Shown: piece after piece, positions 53,601 through 61,289 of the stretch
Position numbering within the stretch: position 1 is the stretch's first letter
Layout of the letters: every line of letters begins with the position of its first letter
NCBI RefSeq assembly: GCF_900105395.1
Contig: NZ_LT629775.1
Span: 8,459,501-8,523,500 of the forward strand
Direction of reading: 5' to 3'
Length of the DNA stretch: 64,000 nt
Origin: Streptomyces sp. TLI_053
Lineage (GTDB): Bacteria > Actinomycetota > Actinomycetes > Streptomycetales > Streptomycetaceae
Translations under genes and position numbers: made by a program
The notes under the pieces: model-generated
What the model saw: only the letters and a program-made list of their open reading frames with translations
What the model was told of the DNA's origin: nothing
The model's database searches: none

Positions 53601-55423
53601 AGCTCCTCGTCGACCGGTGGAAGGCCGGTGACCCGGCCGCCTGTCAGGACGGCGACGAGCCGCTCGAAGGCGGACAGCATCGAGCTCGCGAGGCCCGGCT
53701 CGTCGGCGAAGGCCGCGAGGATCGACTCGAAGGCGTAGAACGGGCGGTACGGGAGCTCCACCGAGGCCCAGTAGCCGGTCAGTTCCTCGCCCGCCAGGCC
53801 GGCCGGCAGTCCGTCGAAGCGCGTCCGGGCGAGGGCCCGGCCGGCGTCGGCCTTCTCCTTCTCGCGGTCGTCGACGCGGGTCGGCACGGGCAGTACCCGG
53901 ACACCCCGGTCCTGTTCGCTCCCGTGGACCGATCGGGCGACCTGGGCGGCACCCTCGATGGACTGGGCGCTCAAGGTGAAGCAGACCACCAGGTCGTCCG
54001 GCAGCCGGAGGGTGCACAGTTCGGCGCTGTCGGACAGGCCGCTGGGGGCGTCGATCAGGACGTAGTCGTAGTGGTGGCGGAGGTCCTGGCCCACGGTTCC
54101 GACGAGGTTCTCCGTCGCGGCCCGGGCGAGGAGGGCGTCCGTCCCGTCGGCGAGGGCGTCCCCGGCCGGGAGCAGGTCGAGCCGCCCGTCGCCGGGGAAC
54201 CCGGACCAGCGGAGCGGGCGGACGTGGTCGAGGACGCAGGCCGGGTGTTCCGTCCGGTTCTCGGGTGCGTCCAGGGAGCGGCGGAGCAGGCCGACGAGAT
54301 CCCGGCTCACGGCTCCGGAGTCCTCGGCTTCGAGGAACGGGTGGAAGTAGTGGTGCAGGCCCGGTGCGGCGAGGTTCCAGTCGACCGCGAGCACCCGGAA
54401 GCCGTTGGCGGCCAGGATCCAGGCGCAGTTCGCCGTGACCGTCGTGCGGCCGGAGCCGCCCTTGTAGGAGTAGAAGGTGACGACCCGGCCGTCCGCGCTC
54501 GGACCGGTGTGGCCGGGAGCCGGTTCGAGGGGCGCGGCCGCCCGGGCGTCCCACGCGTCGGCGAGACGCCTGACCGTGCGGTCGCCCTCCTCGTTGATCG
54601 CGCCCAGCCGCTCCAGCGCCCGGTCGATGTCCTCGCCGAGCGGATCCTCGGTGCTCTCGGCGGGCGCGAGCGGAAGGTCCGTCCGGTGGTCACCGGGCCG
54701 CCCGCCGTCGGAGTCCTGGAGCAGGGCGACCCGTTCGGTCAGCCGGCCCATCTGGTCGAGCACCTGGGAGAGCAGCCCCTCGACCTCGGCGCGCCGGGTC
54801 TCGGCCCGGAGCAGTTCGTCCATCGCCCGCCGTTCGCGGTCGTGGGCGTCGACCAGTTGCCGCTGGGTGGAGAGCAGGCGGGCGAGTTCCTGTCGGTGCC
54901 CCAGCAGCCGGTTGCGTTCCTCGGTCAGCTCGCCGACGCGGTGCTGCAGCGTGGCCAGCATGATCAGGAGGACGGTGACGATCTTCTCGGTGTTCTCCAG
55001 GGCCAGTTGGAGTTCGTCGCGCTGCTCCTTGGCCTTGCCGAGTTGGTGGTAGAGGGTCTCCAGGTAGCCGTGCTGCTCCTCGATGCTCCCGCCGGGCAGG
55101 CTGCCGCCGGGACGGCTTCCGGGGAGGGCGCGGGGTGGAGCGGGGTCGCGGGCGGCCTGAAGGAGGTTCAGGGCCCGGCGGAGGTCCCGCTGGTCGCGGG
55201 TGGTGGCCGCCACGAGGGCGCGGACGAACTGTTCGGTGGGCACGCGGCCGGAGAGGTTGCCGCTCACGGTGCCGGGTGCCCGACCGACGGTCCGGGCGAC
55301 GTCCGCCACCGTCCGCCCGGCGGTGATCACCAGGTGGCGGAGGAACTCGGCGAGTTCCTCCGCCTCCGGGCTCTCCGCCCGGACCGGGCCGAACGGGCGG
55401 CCGCCCTGGTTCGCCTGCGCCAC
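50660..55423 (-). CDS. HTH-coiled coil-ParA-like-TIR-like-NB-ARC-TPR protein
   Basis: 1587 residues. Order: HTH (about 30-60, VARTVGRAPGTVSGNLSGR); long coiled coil (about 110-245); a ParA/MinD-type P-loop (FYSYKGGSGRTT, about 318-328) with VLAVDWNLAAPGLH and YDYVLIDAPSG; a TIR-like domain (about 628-730, LLLFCLDADRTWADWIGAVL, RTVAVLSGASQNSRRLQEL); NB-ARC (VLLGLGGIGKTQIALEYAH about 803, WLLVFDNAD); a helical arm; and about nine kinesin-light-chain-type TPRs (about 1170-1580). The central architecture recalls FxSxx-COOH-system TPR proteins and STAND signalling ATPases, so a sensor or defence role is possible. The GTG at 55423 follows GGGGGGA; an upstream ATG at 55468 overlaps the promoter-like GATAAT. 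Confidence 0.85.
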   Translation of the reverse strand: MAQANQGGRPFGPVRAESPEAEELAEFLRHLVITAGRTVADVARTVGRAPGTVSGNLSGRVPTEQFVRALVAATTRDQRDLRRALNLLQAARDPAPPRALPGSRPGGSLPGGSIEEQHGYLETLYHQLGKAKEQRDELQLALENTEKIVTVLLIMLATLQHRVGELTEERNRLLGHRQELARLLSTQRQLVDAHDRERRAMDELLRAETRRAEVEGLLSQVLDQMGRLTERVALLQDSDGGRPGDHRTDLPLAPAESTEDPLGEDIDRALERLGAINEEGDRTVRRLADAWDARAAAPLEPAPGHTGPSADGRVVTFYSYKGGSGRTTVTANCAWILAANGFRVLAVDWNLAAPGLHHYFHPFLEAEDSGAVSRDLVGLLRRSLDAPENRTEHPACVLDHVRPLRWSGFPGDGRLDLLPAGDALADGTDALLARAATENLVGTVGQDLRHHYDYVLIDAPSGLSDSAELCTLRLPDDLVVCFTLSAQSIEGAAQVARSVHGSEQDRGVRVLPVPTRVDDREKEKADAGRALARTRFDGLPAGLAGEELTGYWASVELPYRPFYAFESILAAFADEPGLASSMLSAFERLVAVLTGGRVTGLPPVDEELRLRHLESFTRHRPAVPEDLLLFCLDADRTWADWIGAVLTRAGCRVTTDAGAGAGAGARTVAVLSGASQNSRRLQELWERTAEYDPAGDRGPLIPVRVDDTRFSLPISHRNPVDLVGLDEAEAVQVLLAALGLPGTPAAEPGGEAPPFPGRRPTVWEMPPRNQYFTGRTAVLDLLRDRFSGGAGSTPAGVQVLLGLGGIGKTQIALEYAHRFAAEYDLVWWISAEQSELIAVALAELAERLGLQVGDSVSAAMEAARDALGRGEPHSRWLLVFDNADEVDEVVRYLPGGSGHILLTSRHSGWSRRAEALEVDVFERAESVEHLARRLPDISPEEAGQVAEAVGDLPLAVEIASAWLAETDTTVAAYLAQLRTESVRVLSMAAAPTDYPTPGDAAWNISIARLREQSPAAVRLLQLCAFMSAEPIAMPLVYSDEMVRALVPYDADLGDRFMLGSVIQAIGRLALASTDPGRQTLQVHRLVQSTLLATLAEDERRTARHAVHLVLAGARPVVGETDDPANWPAYDRIWPHLMPSEAQDCDDPDTRLLLIDRVRYLRTRGDLDAALQLGRTLDAHWSTKLGEDDRQTLVLRYHLAAVLRSRGDYTEALALDEGVLERQRAAFGEHHAYTLMTAGSLAADRRATGRFDAALALDLDTLEQFRELFGDDNPLTLSTANDLALDHRLTGDLTTARDLDRETFERRTTVLGPLHPATLVSKANWARGLRELGDYRSSSEVLREALSQLHEVLGQDAPECLSTADSLAVGLRLLGRTEEARQLAEDTYHRHLQPHGPDTPAALASALDLAAILGACGDHEAARDLASGAYEGHRGRFGPLHPFTLACAANLGLYRRRCGDLGAAVLLGQEAVRGLTSTVGPVHPSTLNAVLTLANSLSAAGDQEQAEELGRAALRGLSERYGQEHPDTAVCRANLAVTLRRQGRRQEAVELRSEALAAITRLLGEEHPHLRSVLEWLQIDRDLEPQPF

Positions 55424-55455
55424 TCGTCCCCCCGGACCCCGCCCGACCGACAGCT

Positions 55456-55528
55456 CGTTGTTCGGCATTATCACCGAACAACCACCGGTTGTTCGGCCCG
55501 TTGCCAGGGGTGTCCCGGTGAACAACGG
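55456..55528. promoter_or_regulatory. Operator with four GAACAAC half-sites
   Basis: A perfect palindrome CCGAACAACC-ACC-GGTTGTTCGG spans 55474-55496 (plus-strand reading). A further GTTGTTCGG is at 55457-55465 and GAACAACGG at 55520-55528. On the minus strand TGATAAT (55473-55467), a good -10 box, is wedged between two half-sites. The block lies between the HTH/TIR/NB-ARC gene and the divergent small membrane gene, so it probably controls both, perhaps bound by the HTH of the large protein. Confidence 0.7.
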
Positions 55529-55609
55529 CGATGAACTCGTCCGCCTGTCAGCGTCGTTCCCGAAGACCTGAGCCGGGAGGGCCGTCCCGGCGGGAACGGA
55601 GAATCCGAC

Positions 55610-55870
55610 ATGACCGTGCTGACCCTCACTCCGCGTACGCTCGGCCCGCTGCAGCGGGTGCTGCTGGTGGCCCTGCTCGCCCCCGTCCTGGCGGTGGCCG
55701 TGCTGGCGACCGTGCCCGCCCTGCTGGTGCTGCCCTTCCTCCGGGACGGGGACCGGCGGGTGGTCAGCCTGCTGCGCACCCACACGGCGGCCCTGTCCGC
55801 CCTGCTGGCGGGGAGCCGTCCGGACCCCGCCGGACCTCCGGCGGGGCCGCGCCGACGGGGTCGGTCGTGA
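55610..55870 (+). CDS. Small membrane protein divergent from TIR/NB-ARC gene
   Basis: 86 residues. One long hydrophobic stretch (LQRVLLVALLAPVLAVAVLA and on to PFL, about 14-43) gives one membrane helix or a hairpin; the rest is a basic tail. The ATG at 55610 follows GGAGAA with good spacing. It is transcribed away from the giant regulator and shares its operator region, so the two may be a functional pair. No family recognised. Confidence 0.6.
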   Translation: MTVLTLTPRTLGPLQRVLLVALLAPVLAVAVLATVPALLVLPFLRDGDRRVVSLLRTHTAALSALLAGSRPDPAGPPAGPRRRGRS

Positions 55871-55912
55871 GCCCGGGCCGGGGCGGGCCCGGGGCCGGAA
55901 TCAGGGCCGGAG

Positions 55913-56824
55913 TCAGGGCCGGGGCCGGGGCGGTCGTGCGGCCGCCGCGCGGGCGAGGTGCGGGAGGAAGGCGGTGACGGCGGGAGGCGCGGAGCGGGTC
56001 CGGAGCGTCGCGGTGCGGACCAGGCGGACCGGGGTGTCCTCGGGGTGGAGCGGGACGAGCGCGATGTCCGGTCGGGTGGCGCGGGCGGCCAGGGCGGGGA
56101 TCAGGGTGGCGCCGAACCCGGCGGCGACCAGGCCGAGTTTCGCCGTCCAGGCGCCGACCTCGTAGGCGATCCGGGGCTGGAAGCCGCTGCGGACACAGGC
56201 GGCGAGCAGGGTGGACTCGGCCCGGCTGCTGGCGGCGATCCAGGGCTCGTCGGCGAGTTCGACGAGCCGCAGCCGCTCCCGGCCGGCGAGCGGGTGGTCC
56301 GGGGGGAGGGCCACCAGCACCGGGTCCTCGGCCAGGGGGCGGAGGTCGAACAGCTCGGTGTCGTAGGGGTGTCCGGGGTAGCCGGCGACCACCGCGAGAT
56401 CGATCGCGCCGTCCCGCAGCCGGTCGAGCAGTTGTGCCGAGAGGCCCTCGGCGAGGGAGATGCCGATCCCCGGATGCGCCGTCCGGAAGGCTGCCAGCGC
56501 GGCCGGGACGAGGGCGGCGTTGGCACTGTCGAAGGCGCCGATCCGCAGGCGGCCGAGGCCGAGGCCGGTGAGCGCGGCGAGGTCGCGGCGGGTGCCGTCC
56601 AGCCGGTCCAGCAGTGCCTCGGCGTGCGGCAGCAGCGTCCGGCCGTGTTCGGTGAGGCGGACGCCGCGGGCCAGCCGGTCGAACAGCTGGACACCGAACT
56701 CCGCCTCCAGGGTCGCGATCTGACGTGATATCGCGGACTGGGTGAACCCCAGCTGCTCGCCGGCGGCGGTGAACGAGCCCAGTCGGGCGGTGGTGCGGAA
56801 GACGTCGAGCCAGGCCATGTCCAT
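55913..56824 (-). CDS. LysR-family transcriptional regulator
   Basis: 303 residues. An N-terminal winged HTH (FTAAGEQLGFTQSAISRQIA, LEAEFGVQLFDR) and a type 2 periplasmic-binding-like effector domain. It is divergent from the 3-hydroxyisobutyrate-dehydrogenase-type gene with 64 bp between starts, the classic layout for a LysR regulator and its target. A palindrome in the gap is the likely binding site. The start may be the first ATG (56824) or the one two codons later. Confidence 0.93.
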   Translation of the reverse strand: MDMAWLDVFRTTARLGSFTAAGEQLGFTQSAISRQIATLEAEFGVQLFDRLARGVRLTEHGRTLLPHAEALLDRLDGTRRDLAALTGLGLGRLRIGAFDSANAALVPAALAAFRTAHPGIGISLAEGLSAQLLDRLRDGAIDLAVVAGYPGHPYDTELFDLRPLAEDPVLVALPPDHPLAGRERLRLVELADEPWIAASSRAESTLLAACVRSGFQPRIAYEVGAWTAKLGLVAAGFGATLIPALAARATRPDIALVPLHPEDTPVRLVRTATLRTRSAPPAVTAFLPHLARAAAARPPRPRP

Positions 56825-56825
56825 T

Positions 56826-56844
56826 CCGCATGGCTACCATGCGG
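56826..56844. promoter_or_regulatory. LysR operator palindrome
   Basis: CCGCATGG-CTA-CCATGCGG, perfect 8-bp arms, immediately beside the LysR start in the divergent promoter. The symmetry and position suit autoregulation plus control of the facing oxidoreductase gene. Confidence 0.65.
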
Positions 56845-56888
56845 GACATTCGCTTGTCGCCTGGCTCGGCGGTTCCTAGCGTGGAGCC

Positions 56889-57689
56889 ATGGAGAAGATC
56901 GCATTTCTGGGCCTCGGCCGGATGGGGCTCCCGATGGCCTGCCGACTCGCTTCCGGCGGTTACCCGTTGACGGTGTGGAACCGGACGCCCGGCCGGGTGC
57001 CGGAGCCGGTGGAGGGGCTGGTGGAGGCCGCGGACCCGGCGGCGGCGGTGCGCGGCGCGGGTGTCGTGGTCACCATGCTGGCCGATCCGGCGGCACTGGC
57101 GGCCGTCGCGCGGCAGATCGTGGCCGAACTGGAGCCCGGCACCGTGTGGGTCGACATGTCCTCGGTGGGCCCCGTGGCGGTGGCCGAGGTGAGGGACCGA
57201 CTGCCGCACGGCGTGGGCCTGGTGGACGCACCGGTGCTGGGCAGCGTCGGACCGGCCGGGACCGGCGGGCTGACCGTCCTGGTGGGCGGCGGGCCGGTGG
57301 ACGTGGAGCGGGTCCGCCCCGTGCTGGAACGGCTCGGCCGGGTGGTCGACTGCGGTGGCCCCGGGGCCGGTGCGGCGCTCAAGCTGGTGGCGATCGGGGC
57401 GATCGTCGGGGGAGTGGCGGTGGTCGCCGAGGCGCTGGCCCTGGCCGGATCGCTCGGCCTGCCCGAGGAGTTGGCGGCCGGGGTGCTCGCCGCCGGGCCG
57501 CTCGGGGGGCTGGTGGCACGGGCCCGGGCCGTCGACGCCGACTTCCCGGTGCGGCTGGCGGCCAAGGACCTGGCGCTGGCGGGCGGCGGGCCGGTGCTCG
57601 ACGCGGTGCGCGAACGGCTGCTCGCCCACCCGGAGTTGGCCGAGCAGGATCTCGCGCGCTGGGTGGACGCGGTCCGCGCCGGGGGCTGA
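56889..57689 (+). CDS. NAD(P)-dependent 3-hydroxyisobutyrate dehydrogenase-family oxidoreductase
   Basis: 266 residues. N-terminal Rossmann fold (IAFLGLGRMGLPMACRLA, VWNRTPGR), the VDAPVLGSVGPAGTGGLTV substrate loop, and the catalytic Lys in GAALKLVAIGA. Family members oxidise beta-hydroxy acids or reduce imines; the substrate here is unknown. Likely controlled by the divergent LysR protein. A 22-bp terminator stem follows the stop. Confidence 0.9.
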   Translation: MEKIAFLGLGRMGLPMACRLASGGYPLTVWNRTPGRVPEPVEGLVEAADPAAAVRGAGVVVTMLADPAALAAVARQIVAELEPGTVWVDMSSVGPVAVAEVRDRLPHGVGLVDAPVLGSVGPAGTGGLTVLVGGGPVDVERVRPVLERLGRVVDCGGPGAGAALKLVAIGAIVGGVAVVAEALALAGSLGLPEELAAGVLAAGPLGGLVARARAVDADFPVRLAAKDLALAGGGPVLDAVRERLLAHPELAEQDLARWVDAVRAGG

Positions 57690-57748
57690 GGGCGGTTCGG
57701 GGGCCGGCCGGGCCGGGTGCTGAGCCCGGCTCGCGCGGGCAGGCCGTG

Positions 57749-57803
57749 CCGCGGGCCGGGGTGTCCGTCCGCCTCGGGGGAGGACGGACACCCCGGCCCG
57801 CGG
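57749..57803. terminator. Bidirectional terminator, 22-bp perfect stem
   Basis: Arms at 57749-57770 and 57782-57803 are exact complements around an 11-base loop. It lies between the convergent dehydrogenase and MBL-fold genes, three bases from the MBL stop. Confidence 0.9.
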
Positions 57804-57806
57804 CCG

Positions 57807-58703
57807 TCAGCCGGCCCAGCGGGTGACGGCGAAGCCGGAGCCCTCGCGCCGCACCTCGGCGGCGCCCGTCCCGGCGAAGTGCGCCGGGACGACCAACTCG
57901 TGCTGGTCGGCAGCCCGTTCGAGGACGCTGCGCCGGGTGGCCGCGGCCATGGCCGGGTCCTCGCAGAAGCAGCTGTTGCACTCGGGGCGGGCCAGCTGGA
58001 GCGGGCTGTGCAGCAGGTCGCCGACGAACACCGCCCGCTCGCCGCGCGAGTCGAGCCGCAGGACCGAGGAGCCGGGGCTGTGGCCGGGGGCGGGCTCCAG
58101 GGTGAGGGCCTCGTCGAGCCGGACGCCCTCCGTCCACAGCACCGCCCGGCCCGAGCGGACCACCGGCTCGATGCTGTCGGCGTAGAGCAGCCGTCGCTCC
58201 TCCTGACGGGTCGCCGGACCGGCGCGCCCGGGCCCGTCCGGGGCGAAGGAGGCGTGGTCGGCGGCCGGCAGGTAGTAGACGGCATTGGGGAAGGCGGGCA
58301 CCCATTCACCGTCCCGCTCCACGGTGTTCCAGCCGACGTGGTCGGCGTGCAGATGGGTGTTGACCACCACGTCGACGTCCTCGGGCCGCACGCCGGCGGC
58401 CGCGAGCAGGTCGAGGAAGTCGCTGTCCCGCTCGTGGAAGAGCCGGTTGTGCGGGCGTTGCCTGCGGTGCCCGACGCCGGTGTCGACCAGGACGGTGCGG
58501 CCTCCGTGGCGGACCACCCAGCTCTGCAGGGCGCCGAGATGGGTGTCGTCGGCGCGGTTCCAGTGGTCGGGTGCGAGCAGCTCCGCGTTCCGCTCCCAGT
58601 CCTCGGGCGTCGCGCCGGGCACGATGTCGGCGGAGGGCATGAACGCCCCCTCCCACTCCCTGACCCGCAGTACCTCGGCCTCGCCGAGCACGATCCGTTC
58701 CAT
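57807..58703 (-). CDS. MBL-fold metallo-hydrolase
   Basis: 298 residues. The metal site HLHADH and later GHSPGS, GDLLH and PAHF motifs match the metallo-beta-lactamase fold of the quorum-quenching lactonase/hydrolase type. Substrate unknown. It is divergent from an AraC-family regulator, with direct-repeat operator sites between them, so it is probably that regulator's target. The ATG at 58703 begins MERIVLGEAEVLRV. Confidence 0.9.
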   Translation of the reverse strand: MERIVLGEAEVLRVREWEGAFMPSADIVPGATPEDWERNAELLAPDHWNRADDTHLGALQSWVVRHGGRTVLVDTGVGHRRQRPHNRLFHERDSDFLDLLAAAGVRPEDVDVVVNTHLHADHVGWNTVERDGEWVPAFPNAVYYLPAADHASFAPDGPGRAGPATRQEERRLLYADSIEPVVRSGRAVLWTEGVRLDEALTLEPAPGHSPGSSVLRLDSRGERAVFVGDLLHSPLQLARPECNSCFCEDPAMAAATRRSVLERAADQHELVVPAHFAGTGAAEVRREGSGFAVTRWAG

Positions 58704-58772
58704 GGTCCCTCCCGTGGTGCCGTGCGCTGTCGTTCCGTCGACGATTCCGATCCTAGGAGGGGTCTACTGAGC

Positions 58773-58804
58773 GGTTCAATGCGCGAATGACTCGATTCAA
58801 TACG
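58773..58804. promoter_or_regulatory. AraC-type operator: direct repeats 21 bp apart
   Basis: GGTTCAATGCG (58773-58783) and GATTCAATACG (58794-58804) share 9 of 11 bases and are exactly 21 bp apart, two helical turns, as in many AraC-family operators. They sit between the divergent MBL hydrolase and AraC genes. Confidence 0.7.
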
Positions 58805-58833
58805 TGATCGGCTCACCGATGTGCCGCTGCGGC

Positions 58834-58839
58834 TATTCT
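58834..58839 (+). promoter_or_regulatory. -10 box of leaderless AraC promoter
   Basis: TATTCT ends six bases before the ATG at 58846, and no Shine-Dalgarno lies close by. This supports the internal ATG rather than the GTG 42 bases upstream. Confidence 0.55.
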
Positions 58840-58845
58840 GCGGGC

Positions 58846-59850
58846 ATGGACGTGGTGAGCGACGCGATCGCGGCGGTCCGGATCGGACGGCCCTCCTCCA
58901 ACCGGCTGCGGGTCGGCGGGGCGTGGTCGGCCCGGATCCCCGCCTACGAGGGCGCCGGCTTCCACGTGGTGCTGGAGGGCGGCTGCTGGCTGCTGCCGGA
59001 CGGTGGTGGGCCCGTCCGGCTGGGGGCGGGGGACGCCGTCCTGCTGCCGCACGGGACGGGCCACGTGCTCGCGTCCGCGCCGCTGGACCGTGACGCGGTG
59101 GCCCTGGCGGTGCCGATCGAGCGCCTGCTCGCGGCGGCCCGGCCGACGCCGCCGGTGCCGGAGGGCCCGCACGGCGGCGCTCCGGGGGCGTTGCCGGTGC
59201 TCGGCGCCGTGAGCGGGTCGATCGCCGAACTGCTCTGCGGGAAGTACCGCTTGGAGCACAGCCGGACGCACCCGCTGATGCTGGAGCTGCCGGACGTGGT
59301 GCATCTGCCGAACCGGGTCGGGGCCCACCCCCAACTCCGGGCGGCGGTGGATCTGTTGGGTGGTGAACTGGCCGCCGACGGGGCCGGTGGGGCGTTGGCG
59401 GTGCCGAGCCTGATCGATCTGCTGCTGGTGTACATGCTGCGGGCCTGGCTCGCGTCGCCCCCGGACGCGGGGGCGGAGCCCATCGCGGGCGGCCGCTGGC
59501 CCGCTGTGCTCGGGGACCGGGTGGTGGCGGGTGCCCTGCGGGCGCTGCACGAGGATCCGGCACGGGGGTGGAGCGTCGAGGAGCTGGCCGCGAGCACGGG
59601 TGTCTCCCGGGCGACGCTGACCCGTCGGTTCACCGCCCTGGTCGGCCGGGCGCCGATGGCCTACCTGGCCTGGTGGCGGATGACCCGGGCGGCCGCGCTG
59701 CTGCAGCAGACCGCCGATCCGCTGGACGTCATCGCCCGGCGGGTCGGTTACGCGACGCCGTACGCGCTCTCGCACGCCTTCAGCCGGCAGTTCGGGACGA
59801 CCCCGGGCCGCTACCGGGACCGGATGGCCGCCCAATTCGCTGACGGATGA
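58846..59850 (+). CDS. AraC-family transcriptional regulator
   Basis: 334 residues. An N-terminal cupin-like sensor domain of the AraC_binding_6 type (AYEGAGFHVVLEGGCWLL, AVLLPHGTGHVLA) and a C-terminal pair of HTH motifs (WSVEELAASTGVSRATLTRR; DPLDVIARRVGYATPYALSH) with GTTPGRYRDR. Likely controls the divergent MBL hydrolase through the 21-bp direct repeats. The start is set by the leaderless -10 box. Confidence 0.9.
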   Translation: MDVVSDAIAAVRIGRPSSNRLRVGGAWSARIPAYEGAGFHVVLEGGCWLLPDGGGPVRLGAGDAVLLPHGTGHVLASAPLDRDAVALAVPIERLLAAARPTPPVPEGPHGGAPGALPVLGAVSGSIAELLCGKYRLEHSRTHPLMLELPDVVHLPNRVGAHPQLRAAVDLLGGELAADGAGGALAVPSLIDLLLVYMLRAWLASPPDAGAEPIAGGRWPAVLGDRVVAGALRALHEDPARGWSVEELAASTGVSRATLTRRFTALVGRAPMAYLAWWRMTRAAALLQQTADPLDVIARRVGYATPYALSHAFSRQFGTTPGRYRDRMAAQFADG

Positions 59851-59870
59851 TCAAACTCTTGAACGTTTGA
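59851..59870. promoter_or_regulatory. Palindrome TCAAAC-N8-GTTTGA
   Basis: Perfect 6-bp arms around TCTTGAAC, directly after the AraC stop and 325 bp upstream of the sugar-binding lipoprotein. The gap 59851-60194 is the AT-richest in the right half and also holds the short palindromes AACGATCGTT, GGTACGTACC and GGAGGATCCTCC beside a TTGACT -35-like box. Probable sugar-responsive control region. Confidence 0.45.
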
Positions 59871-60194
59871 GTGTGACCGCCCTGTCCCTGTCAAGAGGGC
59901 CTCGTGCTGCCGTCGGGGTGGCGGTATGTGCAGCGAACGATCGTTTGCCCACCAGGTACGTACCAGGTCACGGCTATTGATCGTGGGCGATTCGTCCTTT
60001 TCTGTCATGTCCTGTCAGGTCTTGACTCGGAGGATCCTCCAAGTTTCAACCCCTAGTTGGCGTTCATGAAGATAACGAATGGGCAGGGATTCCTCGGAGC
60101 TTGAATTTACTTATTGACGACACAGGACGGCGCCGGGTTAACTCCTGCCACCTCGCCGCAGAGTTGCGGCCCCTGTCACGGAGGCATCCACCCC

Positions 60195-61289
60195 ATGAAC
60201 GCAACGATGCGTCGCGTCCTCGTCGGCACCGCCGCGGTCTCGATGGCCCTCTCGCTGGCCGCCTGCGGCAAGGCCGGCGGCGACAAGAAGGACAGCGCGA
60301 GCTCCGGGGACTCCAAGTCCATCGGCCTGCTGCTGCCGGAGAACGCCTCCTCCACCCGTTACGAGTCCTTCGACCGTCCGTTCATCGAGGCCAAGGTCAC
60401 CGCCCTCTGCCCGGACTGCAAGGTCCGCTACAGCAACGCCGAGGGCAGCGCGGCCAAGCAGAAGCAGCAGTTCGACACCCTGATCGCCGAGGGCGTCAAG
60501 GTGATCGTCCTCGACGCCTTCGACGCCAAGTCCACCCAGGCCTGGGTCAAGGAGGCGGCCGGCAAGGGCGTCAAGGTCGTCGCCTACGACCGCCTCGCCA
60601 CCGGCCCGGTCTCCGCCTACGTCTCCTTCGACAACGAGAAGGTCGGCGAGCTCCAGGGCCAGGCCCTGCTGGACGCCCTCGGCGCCAAGGCCGCGGACGC
60701 CAACATCGTGATGATCAACGGTGACGAGGCCGACCCGAACGCCGCGCTGTTCAAGTCCGGTGCCCACAAGGTGCTGGACGGCAAGATCAAGAAGGTGGTG
60801 TACGAGCAGTCCGGCGAGTGGAAGCCCACCGTCGCGGGCCAGAAGACCGGCGCCGCCATCACCCAGCTGGGCAAGGACGGCTTCCAGGCCGTCTACTCCG
60901 CCAACGACGGCATGGCCGGCGCGATCATCACCCAGCTCAAGGCGGCCGGTGTCAACGTCCCGGTCGGCGGCCAGGACGCCGGCCTCGACGCGATCCAGCG
61001 GATCGTCGCCGGGGACCAGGCCTACACCATCTACAAGGCGTACAAGCCGCTCGCCGACAGCGCCGCCGAACTCGCCGTCAGCCTGCTCCAGGGCAAGGAC
61101 GTCAAGGCCGTCGCCTCCGCCACCGTGGACAGCGACACCGACAAGGGCATTCCGGCCAAGCTGCTGGACCCCAAGGTCGTCACCAAGGCCAACATCACCG
61201 ACACCGTCGTCGCGGACGGGCTCTACAAGGCCGCCGACATCTGCACCGCCGACTACGCCGCCGCCTGCGCCGCCGCCGGCCTGAAGTGA
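60195..61289 (+). CDS. Sugar ABC transporter substrate-binding lipoprotein
   Basis: 364 residues. Signal peptide with lipobox SLAAC, then a type I periplasmic-binding fold of the xylose/ribose class (IGLLLPENASSTRYESFDRP, KVIVLDAFDAKSTQAWVKEA, KVVAYDRLATGPVSAYVSFD, IVMINGDEADPNAALFKSGA). The closest pattern is XylF/ChvE-like, binding a pentose or other monosaccharide. The ATG at 60195 follows GGAGG. It is first in a three-gene importer operon. Confidence 0.92.
   Translation: MNATMRRVLVGTAAVSMALSLAACGKAGGDKKDSASSGDSKSIGLLLPENASSTRYESFDRPFIEAKVTALCPDCKVRYSNAEGSAAKQKQQFDTLIAEGVKVIVLDAFDAKSTQAWVKEAAGKGVKVVAYDRLATGPVSAYVSFDNEKVGELQGQALLDALGAKAADANIVMINGDEADPNAALFKSGAHKVLDGKIKKVVYEQSGEWKPTVAGQKTGAAITQLGKDGFQAVYSANDGMAGAIITQLKAAGVNVPVGGQDAGLDAIQRIVAGDQAYTIYKAYKPLADSAAELAVSLLQGKDVKAVASATVDSDTDKGIPAKLLDPKVVTKANITDTVVADGLYKAADICTADYAAACAAAGLK

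Noticed and set aside
50660..55870. Complete FxSxx-COOH peptide system
   Set aside because: The large protein resembles the TPR component, but the divergent 86-aa protein is a membrane protein without the FxSxx C-terminus and no radical SAM enzyme is present.
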